Positions 33,560 through 43,239 of a DNA stretch of 64,000 nucleotides are shown piece after piece. Origin of the DNA: Leguminivora glycinivorella. Lineage: Eukaryota > Arthropoda > Insecta > Lepidoptera > Tortricidae. The notes beneath the pieces were generated by a model. The model was not told the origin of the DNA and did no database searches. It saw only the letters and a list, made by a program, of their open reading frames with translations. The stretch covers positions 20,328,846-20,392,845 of the forward strand of contig NC_062981.1 in assembly GCF_023078275.1 (NCBI RefSeq). Reading direction: 5' to 3'. The translations under genes were made by a program, and so were the position numbers. Positions within the stretch are counted from its first letter, which is position 1. Every line of letters starts with the position of its first letter.

Positions 33560-33990
33560 CCCCCAAATTTCAAGTTAATCGTTTCAGTAGTTTCGGAGAA
33601 AATTGGCTGTGACGACGGACAGACAGACACACGAGTGATCCTATAAGGGTTCCGTTTTTTTTTTAAGTTAATTAAGGAAAAAGTTAAATCATTTGTTTTT
33701 ATTTTTGTTACCAAAATTTATTTGATGAATTGATTTTTTTGTAAGCTCGTCATCATACTTTTCTGGATTCAAATGTCATAAATATAATATAGTTACTTTT
33801 CTGGATTTCTCCTAGTTTCAGAGTTTAGTACCAATTGAAAAAAAAAATCTTATTGTTACTCAGTTCAAAAGCCTTTTTTAACGACGTTGATGCAATTAAG
33901 AATAGTTTCACTTAAAAAAAAAATTGCCAAAATTTCCTCAACTGTATTTAAACTTTTTTCTTTGTTTTGGCCTCAGAAATGCCTGGTTAA
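33560..33990. repeat. Repeat fragments: CAGACAGACAC block and eroded 32-kb MITE
   Basis: Near 33595-33655 GACGACGGACAGACAGACAC and GGGTTCCG recall the 20.9-kb repeat. At 33760-33990 GTTACTCAGTTCAAAAG and TTGGCCTCAGAAATGCCTGG match the interior of the 32017-32486 MITE at reduced identity. Confidence 0.5.
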
Positions 33991-34079
33991 AATCTCTCGC
34001 AAAGTGAAAGTCGACTTATATAAGTACGACTTACTACTAAATGTTGGTAACAAAATAGGATCAATAATGTTTTGAAAAG

Positions 34080-34252
34080 AAGTGGCCCGCCGAGTTTCTT
34101 GCCGGTCCCACATAGTGGATACCCCCTGAGGGGGGACTGAAATCTTCTCGAGGCTGAGGCGTAGGGTTAGAGCCGGCGTAGCTTTATTTGACGTTCATAA
34201 GCGCATTGTAATATGCCTACTCGGAAAATAAATATTTCATTTCATTTCATTT
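34080..34252 (+). mobile_element. LINE 3' end with (TTTCA)n tail
   Basis: GCCGAGTTTCTTGCCGGTCC, then ATAAGCGCATTGTAATATGC and GAAAATAAATATTTCA lead into a TTTCA repeat. This matches the layout of a 5'-truncated non-LTR element end. Confidence 0.65.
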
Positions 34253-34799
34253 ATGTACAAAGTTTTTGGGAACTCTCACGTGGTAGTAGGTAGTTATAGG
34301 TACTCCATTTAGGAGCTACGCGTCGGCAAACACCATTGTGGCGGGTGAAGTGTGCGATTGGATAACATGAGCTTATCGCCACATATCCGTTCAGCCGACG
34401 TGGGGCTAGGCAGTGATTTACATTGTACTCAGCCACTGATTCGCACTAAACGTTTCGCTTTCAGCTTGATAACGAAAAGTAACTTGGACAGGTATTTTAG
34501 GATTGAAAGTGAAAATCACCTACGATGCCAACGTATGCCTTTCAGGTAAGATCCTTGACCAAACCTGCCCTTAAGAAGGTGAGATTGTGGTCAAATGTTT
34601 GTAGTTCTAGTTTAAAACCGCCAAGACATGGTCAATGAAAATACTTCTTGAACTCGAGTTCGTACCTACTCACGAGTATACTTGTGAATCTTTTATGCCA
34701 GTATGGGGACTTAAAAAGTAATATTGAAATAATAAATGAAGTTGGAAAGGTAAACCTGTCAGGCACTTACTATCCAGCGAGATCTAACAAAATACTTGC

Positions 34800-34939
34800 C
34801 TTTAATAGTTGAGGACCTGCGCAAACACGCCTGGATGCCAGTTTAAAAAGTACTCATTAAGCAATGGGTCGTAGTTCGCCAAAGCTTCAGTCAGTCGTGA
34901 CAATCTCGTGGCTGGATTCTTTAGTGTTGCCTTGTACAT
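34800..34939 (-). pseudogene. Tandem copy of Shaw exon 1 end, stop-disabled
   Basis: The 140-bp unit encodes MYKATLKNPATRLSRLTEAL and continues to AQVLNY, then TAA where the real exon has TAC. FFDRHPG is changed to FLNWHPG. The GCAAGT donor context is kept. The unit lies exactly 207 bp from the copy at 35007, and both copies share changes not in the real exon (KNPATR for KKIPATR), so they arose from one diverged duplicate. Confidence 0.9.
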
Positions 34940-35006
34940 CTAATGCATATGCTCATACTATCAGATGAGTTTGTGGTCTAATGTCTTATTCTGATAAAAT
35001 ACTTGC

Positions 35007-35146
35007 CTGTAATAGTTGAGGACTTGCGCAAAGACACCTGGATGCCGGTCGAAGAAGTACTCATTGAGCACTGGGTCGTAGATCGCCAACGATTCAGTCA
35101 GACGCGACAATCTCGTGGCTGGATTCTTTAGTGTTGCCTTGTACAT
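35007..35146 (-). pseudogene. Tandem copy of Shaw exon 1 end, frame open
   Basis: The unit encodes MYKATLKNPATRLSRLTESL and continues through FFDRHPGVFAQVLNYYR with no stop. It keeps the GC donor and phase, and is preceded by a possible acceptor TTAG. It lacks the first 23 residues of the T1 domain, including the NVGG strand, so a protein using it would have a crippled T1. It is 207 bp from the real exon at the donor end. It might be an unused relic or an alternative exon; the sequence alone cannot decide. Confidence 0.85.
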
Positions 35147-35213
35147 CTAACGCATATGCTCCTACTATCAGATGAGTTTGTGGTCTAATGTCTTATTCTG
35201 ATAAAATACTTGC

Positions 35214-35424
35214 CTGTAATAGTTGAGGACTTGCGCAAAGACACCTGGATGCCGGTCGAAGAAGTATTCATTGAGCACTGGGTCGTAGTTAGCCAGAGCT
35301 TCAGTGAGACGCGATAATCTGGTGGCTGGGATCTTCTTTAGCGTCGCTTTGTATGTCTCGTGCCGGATGCCCCCGACGTTGAGAACTACGCGGTTCTCCG
35401 CGTCCATGTTTAGGAGATTCATTT
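35214..35424 (-). CDS. Shaw: Shaw potassium channel, start-codon exon (T1 domain, first half)
   Basis: The start is ATG at 35422-35420, two bases after a strong acceptor (TTTTGCCCCCAG), so 5' UTR exons lie upstream. The ORF could be extended five residues by reading into the intron, but the acceptor and the known insect Shaw start MNL(L/I)NMD favour this ATG. Sixty-nine codons plus two bases encode MNLLNMDAENRVVLNVGG then IRHETYKATLKKIPATRL and FFDRHPGVFAQVLNYY. This is the first half of the cytoplasmic BTB/T1 tetramerisation domain of a Shaw/Kv3 channel. The exon ends AG before GCAAGT, a GC donor. Confidence 0.96.
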
Positions 35425-35999
35425 CTGGGGGCAAAAGAAAGGAAATGACAAACTAATATTTTCAAACGTATAGGCTACTTGCCTCCTAGTCAAATCAGCT
35501 TATTTTTTAAGAACTGTCAAAACGAATTTGAACGACTTGCTAATATGGAATTTATGTGAAATCGGATTGAGTGACGTCACGGTCAACTCAGTTGCTTTAT
35601 ATATTTCTACCTGACTTATTGAATGGACAGAAGTTATTATTAAATCCAATTTCTATTTAATAAGTCAGGTAGAAAAACATGGACAGTAGTTATTTTCAAA
35701 TCCAATTTCTATGTTTTTCGTATAATTATCTGATGCTTTATAATGGTACATGGTATAATAGTACATTACGATGCAAGTGCGTAAAAAAGGAAGTTCGAAA
35801 CGAGTGGCGATAAATTAAAACACGACCGTAGGAAGTGTTTTAAATCGACACGAGTTACGAATTTCCTCTTCGCACGTGTATCGAACGACGTTTTTCAGTA
35901 CAGATGGCCCTCCGAAGTTTCGACCTGGCATATAATGAACCACTTCTCGCACTAGTGCGTAAAAAAAGTACCATCTGTACTGAAAAATATATTATTTAA

Positions 36000-36661
36000 A
36001 CTACAGTCAAGTGCCCTATTGTTAGACGTTGCTTTGATATGTCTTGTAGACTTCATATTACCACGTTAGCTAAGAAGTGTTGGTTACAATTATTTACATT
36101 TTTGAAATTGAACAGGTAAATTTAAATTTAAATTGAACAAGTAGTAAGTTTTCTCCTAAAATAATTTGATTTTTCTCTCATGACGTAACTATGCTCCCAT
36201 ATACTGTACGAAAATGTATCAAATAAGGACTAAAAAGCTTAAAAAATATGGCTAATAACTGAAAAATGCCACAGTTTCGTTTTCTTTTAACCCCTTATTT
36301 GCCAAGAGTGGCCCTGAAGCTTAAGTAGTTTCATGTGCTCTGCCTACCCCTTTATGGGATACAGGCGTGATTGTATGTGATTGTATGTATGTAATAAGTG
36401 AAAAATACCTAAGATTTATGTATATTTTAGGTATGTCATCTACAACATTGACGGTTGTCTACTCACTGTCTTCTCTATATTTAACTACCTACTAGATTCT
36501 GTCTAAAATAAAACCAACGTAAAACAAAGTAAACTAATGCAACTCTATAAAATCTCTGATGTAACCACAGAGTACAATGTAAAAATAAAATAGAGCATAA
36601 AACTGCTTTCAGCTGTAGTTTTTGCTGGACGCTATGTGAACACGAGGAAATGTAAGAAACA
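36000..36661. other. Loop of the foldback element, no gene
   Basis: This is AT-rich sequence between the arms. The only recognisable piece is ACCCCTTTATGGGATACAGG at 36349-36368, a short dispersed repeat also present inverted near 63454-63475. Confidence 0.45.
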
Positions 36662-36892
36662 TAATATTTTTCAGTACAGATGGTGTTTTTTTTACGCACT
36701 AGTGCGAGAAGTGGTTCATTATACGCCAGGTCGAAACTTCGGAGGCTCATCTGTACTGAAAAACGTCGTACAATACACGTGCCAAAAGGAAATTCGTAAC
36801 TCGTGTCGATTTAAAACACTCCCTTCGGTCGTGTTTTAATTTATCGCCACTCGTTTCGAACTTCCTTTTTTACGCATTTGTATCGTAATGTA

Positions 36893-38520
36893 GGGGCAAG
36901 TGTTCAACCTGTGGACGCGTGTACCTTTGGACACTAACAGTATTTAAAAAACAAAAGGCCATAGACAAATATCGAGTACGTATTCAAATAGTATTTTTCT
37001 GATATGGCAACACTGGTCAGACGCCATTTTTATAAATGGACGGAATTGTGTCTCGTGCGGCTGTTGAAAGTTTTTGTGCCAAAAAGTAAGTTTATACTTG
37101 CATTTTCAATGTGATTTTTGCAAATTATGTAATTAATATGATTGTTTTAGTGCTCACATATATAAATTTAATGTTTGATCTTTGCTGTCTTTGGTTTTTA
37201 CTTCCCGCAAGTAGTTTTAAAAATGATCGGTAACGGTTTAAAAATAAAAGTGTCAAATTTGTACCTGTGGACAGTTTCTTGAATGTACCTATGGACTATC
37301 CACAGGTACAATATTGCTTGTTGTATCTGTGGACATTTCAAAATTATAAATATTTTTATTTTATTTCAGTGCCTCGTAGTAAAAGTGGACAAATACGTAG
37401 CAAGATATGCCCCGATACTTTAAGGGATGCAGTTCGAGAAGTAAATAATGGATGTTCTGTGCGGAAAGCTGCTGAAAAATACAAAATTCCAAAGTCAACG
37501 ATTTTTAAGTACCAAAAATTATATCTGGGCCAGAATCTAGACCAAAGTCGCTTGGACAGTTCAACGTGGAAGAAAACCTGGTAAAACTAGGATACTAACT
37601 GATACGCCAGTGAAAAACTCAATTCAGATGGAGGAATTAAAGCGAGAAATTAATAAAAGAAAGAACATTGCTAATAAAAAAGGAAATAAGGAAGAACTAC
37701 ATCAGTCAAGTACAAGTAAAATTAAACCAAAAAAAGCCATGAATCCTACCAAAGTTAAGCCTAAAAATGTGCAAGAATCACCTAATAAGGAAGACTTAGC
37801 AATACCTAATTGTAGTAAGTCTGACCAGGCATCAGACTCAAAAAAAGTTTGTATCTTAGAGAACACTAAGTTAACATACAAGATGTGTGTTGTATATAAA
37901 AAATATAGCAAAAAAGCTTTACTTGTGTGCAGTATTTGCAAGGCAGAATACCATGCAAAGTGCGTATCAAAAGCTCACAAGGACAATATAGATTCTGGTG
38001 ATGAATCTAGTTTCATTTGTCAAAAGTGTTACGTGCTGAATGATGATTCCGATGACTGTGTTGATCGTGGAAACTCATCCCACTCTGACGAGTTTGCTGA
38101 AGAGTTGTATCAAGAATATTGCAATGCCAAGAAGCAAAATGTCTATTAAAATATAACCAACGTGTTATTTAGTAACTTGATTATTATTTATTTTGTTAAT
38201 TGAGAGTTTAAAAGAAAATATTTTGTTAAATCTATATTGTTGATTTTATGTCCTTAGGTACAGTGCCGTCCATAGGCAGGATATCAAAGTCCACAGGTAC
38301 AAACGCCTTATGTACCTGTGGACAAAAACTGCATTTTTAAAAAAGAGCTCATATCTTTTGTTACTGTATAGCTAGCACTATAAAAGTCTGTGTTGATTAA
38401 AGACTGATTAGTTGTTCTTTGGAAAAAATAAAGAGTGTAATGATACTGTCAGTGGTGTTTCATTAAAATTAAAAAATATATCAAAATCTGGAAAGTGTCC
38501 ACAGGTTGAACACTTGCCCC
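36893..38520 (+). mobile_element. Pogo-like (Tc1/mariner group) transposon, internally deleted, 1.6 kb
   Basis: Terminal inverted repeats GGGGCAAGTGTTCAACCTGT and inverse are bordered by a TA duplication (36891-36892 and 38521-38522). The motif ACCTGTGGAC or its inverse occurs repeatedly near the ends and around the intron. The internal gene has a psq-type helix-turn-helix and a degenerate PHD-like finger but no DDE catalytic core, so the copy is non-autonomous. The matching empty site survives in inverse at about 35749-35772. Confidence 0.85.
37370..38149 (+). pseudogene. Pogo-like transposase remnant: psq HTH plus PHD-like finger, DDE domain missing
   Basis: Exon 2 begins at 37370 after TTATTTCAG. 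An upstream donor at 37086 (AAAAA before GTAAGT) would join A to TGCCT and create the start MPRSKSGQIRSK. The HTH reads DTLRDAVREVNNGCSVRKAA followed by EKYKIPKSTIFKYQKLY, like CENP-B/pogo psq domains. The frame then stops at 37584; a +1 shift restores RGRKPGKTRILTDTPVKNS and a Lys-rich linker. The C-terminal finger keeps CSICKAEYHAKC and FICQKC, but its first pair reads CVVY, with Tyr where Cys is expected. The catalytic region is absent. Confidence 0.8.
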
Positions 38521-38559
38521 TACTATTATGCTCCATTTATTTCCATACACTAGACAAAG

Positions 38560-39249
38560 TCCCTTTATTTGATTAAGCTGAAAATATTTTAACGAGAGTG
38601 CATACATGTTACATACATACATAGAAGGGCAAAAATGTATGGTACACTTAGCTGATTTGATGACGGACACGAGAGGTGGCCATTAGATTTAGTGTCTTAT
38701 ATTTAAGTGTCGTTTGAGTATTGTTTCATTTTTAAAACAAAGTTTATAATTATCTTTTTTTTAAATTATAAATGGGCCTACTTTTGGCCACAGACTAGCC
38801 AGAGGCTAAGACCTGGCCTACAATGGAGTTGATAATATGTAAAACAGTGTCGTCATGTTGAACATAGAGGTAAATAATATAGAAATGAAAAGAATTCTAA
38901 TAATTATTAGTTAAAAATTAAATGTAAGTAAATAACTGTTACTTATTAACTTTCAGATTAACTTTCCAATTATAATTCCATTACCTCAAAATGCGTTTCA
39001 AACAGTGAAAATGAGAATATGAGGAAAAGAAAAATGGCTGCCAAATCTTAAAAGCTATAAATCAACAGTGCTGACAGGCACGTAGCTAACCGCGTTCGTG
39101 AAATCTTTTTATTTGGACGCGAAGTGTCACAATATTTGCCTATTCCGTGGAGAATATACAAAGCGCGAGGAAATTTGCATGAACTTGGATGTAAAAATAT
39201 CTTTGTAAGCTCTATATTTGCTGTAGCATTTGGCATGTAAACTTAGCGA
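38560..39249. other. No feature recognised
   Basis: This is AT-rich sequence with no supported frame. GGCCACAGACTAGCCAGAGG near 38788 may belong to a dispersed repeat, but no partner was seen. Confidence 0.4.
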
Positions 39250-39261
39250 GCATTCTAACAT

Positions 39262-39441
39262 TGTCTTCGGTTACCGCGATAGTTACTCATGAAATAAAAC
39301 TATGGAAACGGATTAAATCGCGTATAATGAATTTACATTTCATCCCAACGTCGACGTTCTGTAAAGTGTTCGAAACGTCGGGATGAATTGTACATTCATT
39401 ATACGCGATTTAATCCGTTTCCATAGTTTTATTTCATGAGC
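39262..39441. mobile_element. Near-perfect palindromic MITE (ATGAAATAAAACTATGG)
   Basis: Arms starting CATGAAATAAAACTATGG at 39290 and ending with the inverse at 39440 pair almost perfectly over about 65 bases. The centre carries AACGTCGACGTT. A half-copy with the same leading phrase (TACCGCG, CATGAAATAAAACTGTGG) is at 49330-49430. Confidence 0.8.
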
Positions 39442-39539
39442 ATTATTTACTAATAATATTAAATTTCGCCCTTAGAGTTGGTCATAGGCGCCTAATAGCC
39501 TTCAGAGATAACATACACTAGAGAAATTTCGACGGGTAC

Positions 39540-39665
39540 CTCGGCGGTCGAGGTGGTGTTACGGTTTTAGCACGTCAGCCGCGTTAGTTGGAGGCCCGGG
39601 TTCGATTCCCGGCTTCGCCACCAGTGGGCTTGATTGCTTTTTCTTTAGTGTATGGTATCAATTTC
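39540..39665 (+). mobile_element. tRNA-headed SINE
   Basis: The tRNA-like head at 39550-39622 has an acceptor GGTGGTG with CGCCACC, a T arm GCCCGGGTTCGATTCCCGGC and a degenerate D/anticodon region. It continues into TGGGCTTGATTGC and a T-rich end. The poor anticodon arm argues against a functional tRNA. Confidence 0.6.
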
Positions 39666-40097
39666 AGTTAATAATTAATACACAACAAAAATCCTACGCG
39701 TCGTATGTTGGTACCATAGACCATTCTTTCAAGTCGTTTTGTGATAAAGACTTTACTGTCATAAGGCTCATCATTGGATGCGTCAGTTACTCGTCGTTAC
39801 TGTCGGTAAACTTGCAAACAAAAGTATAAGGGTTTTGAAACAAAAGAGCGAGCTTACCGATAATCTCCCGTCTCCCTCACACAGTATACTACGGCGACCG
39901 GCTCTGCCCTCTCCTCCACATCACTGCTATGTAGTCGTCCTCAAGTCTGCTGAATCTGGTGTGGGGGCACATCGCTGCTGGTCCCGGCAATCCTGTTGGA
40001 CAAAAAAGAGGTCTTAAATATCGCAGGAACTTTAAATAAATATTCTCCTTCAGCATTTATCACATTCGCGAATTTCTGTTTTGCCCTATGATTGACT

Positions 40098-40180
40098 GGT
40101 AGGGAATGCCTTAAGGCATTAAGACGGCCAATTGTACTTTTTTTTTCAATTGTGCAATAAAGTTTAAATAAATAAATAAA
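40098..40180 (+). mobile_element. Non-LTR retrotransposon 3' tail
   Basis: GGTAGGGAATGCCTTAAGGC and GTGCAATAAAGTTTAAATAA with an (AAAT)n tail repeat the arrangement at 1-85. Confidence 0.7.
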
Positions 40181-40799
40181 TGTTTGGCTCCATTTTATTC
40201 ATTAATGTGAACCAATTCATTTAAAATTTGGTACATAAATAATTTGTAAATGTAGTATGTAGTTTCTATCTCGGAAATGATCCACTAAAAGACAAATATT
40301 TACCACTTCCACCCCAAAACTTACATAACTTAGGCTACGCCTGATATTTGATGTAAATATTATGTTCAAACTGAATTATTTGCCTTCATTTTTTCATCAG
40401 GCGCTATGAAAATTACTGATCCATGAATACGACGTCGCGGGCAAAACCTTGTTCTATATTGTATAAGAGATCTAAACATAACATAGCTCACTCTTATTTT
40501 CACCGGCTGCATTTTAAAAAGGCCGCTCGCTGACCCTGACTGACCTAGCAAATAGGTCGGTATTTTGGTGGCGTGGCAACCGTATATCGATTCAACTGAG
40601 TTACCGTGAGTTTGGAATACGTCAATCGATAGCCAGAAAGTTACTGAAAGTGTGTGGAGAAAGTAAAAGGTGTCCCCAAACGGTGTTAGAAACGAGAATT
40701 TTCTGTGACGTTTACGACACTAGAACTGAAAATAGCATACGAGTACCTACAATGACGTTTATAAAGTACCGAGTAACGTCTTCTACATACATTCAAACA

Positions 40800-40975
40800 A
40801 TCACGCCAGCGTGCGAAGCCAAATGCATAAACTATCACGAAACGAAACGCTCGTAATCTATCTCTATCGCTCTTGCGCATTAGCGCGACAGAGCCAGACT
40901 ACCTTTCGCGGCGTTTCGTTTTCGTTTCGCGTCGCAGAAATGCCATTCGGCTACGGGGCCTGTTCAGAACACTGA
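40800..40975 (-). mobile_element. GTAGCCGAATGGCA MITE, simple form
   Basis: The segment GTAATCTATCTCTATCGCTC, GAGCCAGACTACC and TTTCGCGTCGCAGAAATGCC ending CATTCGGCTAC is the family sequence without the nested insert found at 28128 and 46950. A further piece of the family is at 41010-41050. Confidence 0.7.
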
Positions 40976-41184
40976 GTGAACACGCTATCGTATTTGTAGG
41001 GCCGTGAAATACTACGAGCGGTTCGTTTCGTGAGAGTTTCGTCAGCGTTTGTGACTTCGTCAGAGACATTTATTAAACTCAAAAGAAACATTACATTTCA
41101 ATTAATGAGTCAGGATATTTTACAAAAGTAACTGATAGGTCATTTATTGAAATTACATTTTTTTCAGGTCTATCGAGGGTGTTT

Positions 41185-41465
41185 TTCAAAATAAATTTCG
41201 AATATCGAATTTCACCAGATTTGGACGTGTTTGGGCTCATTCTTCCTAGAATCACGAGTTGATTTGATCCCGACGATAGAAAATTGTGTCCCAAATTTTT
41301 GCATTTAAAATTCGAGTTTCCAATAAGTCACGCTCGTAGTAAGTTCATACTAAAATCGTGACGTAAAGGAAAAAAAATGAGGATACATTATTTATCGTCA
41401 GGATCGAATCAGCTCGTGATTCTGAGAAGAATGAGCCCGAAAACTTCCAAATCTGGTGAAATTCG
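41185..41465. mobile_element. Palindromic MITE (CAGAATCACGAG family)
   Basis: TCGAATTTCACCAGATTTGG and GGGCTCATTCTTC on the left are inverted at 41423-41465. The inner CACGAGTTGATTTGATCC block pairs with GGATCGAATCAGCTCGTG. It is related to 14287-14622. Confidence 0.75.
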
Positions 41466-41560
41466 ATTATTTTTTATTATTATTGGGAGCCTGTTATGTC
41501 TGGTCCTGGGCAAAGGCCTCCCCCCTCTTTTTCCAATCTTCCTGATCTCGGGCAGGTTAT
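41466..41560 (-). mobile_element. LINE 3' end with TAA-rich tail
   Basis: On the minus strand GAGGCCTTTGCCCAGGACCA leads to CAATAATAATAAAAAA. The GGCCT...GCCCAG phrase resembles the LINE end at 18005-18160. It is inserted at the edge of the 41185 MITE. Confidence 0.6.
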
Positions 41561-41673
41561 TTATCATACGTAGATTAAGCACATACTTTAGCTACAATAT
41601 GTAAGGTCATAAATGGTATTTCGAACCGCAGAGGTAGGCCAAGGTGTTTTCAAAATACTTGTACGTATAAAAC

Positions 41674-42182
41674 CACAGACCAACCCCTATAGACATCTAT
41701 TACAAGACGACTCGCAGTGGCCAGCCTTCCTAGTATTTGCACTGATATAAGCGCGGGCGCTCGCCGTGCCCGATCAGTATCGACCAAGTAACAGACCCGA
41801 AAGCAGCGCGTGTTTTTCGCACAAAAAAATTGGAAAAGGGTATTTTGATGCCTTAAAGATGTCCACCTGTAGTGTGAAATGGTGTGGAAAGGTAACAAGA
41901 AGCTCAAATTTAAAACCAGACGGCATTACATTCCACAAATAAGTCATATTTATAATTTATTCAGAGCCGGCATAGGTCAACTTACATTGGCCACTTACGC
42001 GTCAGTAGAGGGACAGTCATACTTCTGTCGCTTTTCATCTGGCGCGACTGCCCGCCGTCCTTGAAACGGCCAATCACAGCGCGCTTAACACATTCCCCGC
42101 CCGCTCCTCGCACCCCAAACACTGGCGACTCGTATCGCGCACAAAATATACAAGATTTCTACTCTATAGGAGGTTCTCTGTG
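41674..42182 (+). mobile_element. P-like DNA transposon remnant, 509 bp
   Basis: Inverted ends CACAGACCAACCCCTATAGA and CACAGAGAACCTCCTATAGA (as the inverse of the right end) match at 16 of 20 bases. They are flanked by an exact 8-bp duplication TATAAAAC (41666-41673 and 42183-42190). The interior holds the start of a THAP domain. An 8-bp duplication plus a THAP-domain N-terminus fits the P-element superfamily; hAT is the alternative. Confidence 0.8.
41859..41942 (+). pseudogene. THAP zinc-finger N-terminal fragment
   Basis: The frame reads MSTCSVKWCGKVTRSS then NLKPDGITFHK and stops at TAA. It shows the first Cys pair of the C2CH finger (CX4C) and the ITFHK segment that precedes the FP motif in THAP domains. 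The remaining Cys and His and the rest of a transposase are missing. The stop falls where AAATAAGTC could be a mutated GTAAGT donor, which is a guess. Confidence 0.7.
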
Positions 42183-42199
42183 TATAAAACACAATAATC

Positions 42200-43080
42200 A
42201 TAAAAAATAACCTTAAACCATTACATAAATGTGCCTTTACAGTTAACCCTAACAGTCACTCTGTTAATTAAGGGCTCTATAAACACGCGATCGATCGATT
42301 CAACCCTCCAATGGCCGCGGGTTCGTTTATCAAGGCCGATAATCTGAGTGGTTTGTTGAAGTGTTGAATCGTCAATGGTTGAGGTATTTTGTTTGATAGG
42401 AATCTGTTTAAGCCATCATTAATCAATAAAATAAATATATAAATACAATAATTTCACAGCAATAATTTAGCAGATTTCGCAGCTGCCTGAAATTAGGCTC
42501 TTTCCGGCCGGAGGACAGAAAATGTATTTCTACGAATATCTATAACTGTAACTGAGAGGAACAGAATATCATAATCCCATCAAAAACAAAACTTGTAAAA
42601 ACACCAAGTCCTCGCAACTCAGTTCTTCTGGCGTAAACACTGGTAACTGGTGGTGGTCTGGTGTAAGACACACAAATTAGTATCGGGCCAAACGCGCGTT
42701 GATATTTTTTTTTGTACCTAAGGAATCCTGCAAAAAGTGTTACTTCATTTTTTTCCTAGATAAAAATGCCTTTATACTAAATATAAAATACTAAACGATA
42801 GTTTCTCATTAAATTTTCACTGTCCACAATGACACATTACTTTTTAATAACGCGTAACTAGACATTGATTAATAATTTGCCTTCCAGTTTTTCCGGCTAA
42901 CAGAGTCACAAGAAAAATAATTAATGGACAGTGACTTTCCATTTTTAGATGATAATTCGCTATTATTTCGCGGCTCATTGCTGCTGGATTTTTCTTTTCT
43001 TACTTTTCCGGTTAATGAAACCTGTTACCAATTGGAGGAGTAAGTCACAGATCTGGTCTCACTCTCAACTCATACACGAT
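42200..43080. other. No gene recognised
   Basis: This is an AT-rich interval. An imperfect inverted pair around 42295-42390 (GATTCAACCCTCCAATGG, and the inverse part TTGAATCGTCAATGGTTGA) may be an old foldback. Confidence 0.4.
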
Positions 43081-43084
43081 TTTG

Positions 43085-43235
43085 ACGACCGGTCTGGCCT
43101 AGCGCGTAGTGACCCTGCCTGCTACGCCGCGGTCCCGGGTTCGAATCCCGGTAATGGCATTTATTTGTGTGATGAGCACAGATATTTGTTCCTGAGTCAT
43201 GGATGTTTTCTATGTATGTAAGTAAGAAGAAGATA
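43085..43235 (+). mobile_element. tRNA-headed SINE, 5' part
   Basis: GACCGGTCTGGCCTAGCGCG and GGTCCCGGGTTCGAATCCCG form a tRNA-like head with strong B box. The body GTGTGATGAGCACAGATATT and GTTCCTGAGTCATGGATG is shared with 53087-53310 and, inverted, 50938-51186. The 3' third is missing. Confidence 0.8.
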
Positions 43236-43239
43236 TCAC

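Larger units (their letters stand above)
24195..35213 (-). other. Shaw intron between exon 1 and exon 2, GC-AG type
   Basis: The 11.0-kb intron begins AG followed by GCAAGT (GC donor) and ends with ACACAG. Reading with this donor is the only choice that yields NYYR-TGKLHYP in frame. The intron holds two extra copies of the end of exon 1 near its start and many transposons. Confidence 0.85.
35750..38550. mobile_element. Foldback element with arms at 35750-35992 and 36662-36890, split by a pogo-like insertion
   Basis: The arms share GGAAGTTCGAAACGAGTGGC, AACACGACCG, TCGACACGAGTTACGAATTT and CGAAGTTTCGACCTGG in inverse order. Each arm also contains its own smaller palindrome bounded by TTTTTCAGTACAGATGG. 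The right arm continues past the 36893-38520 transposon at 38521 (CTATTATGCTCC). A fragment of the same arm is at 47637-47720. Confidence 0.75.

Noticed and set aside
35423..35434. Upstream Met (MPPEMNLL...) as Shaw start
   Set aside because: These codons overlap the polypyrimidine-AG acceptor; the ATG two bases after the splice gives the expected insect Shaw N-terminus.
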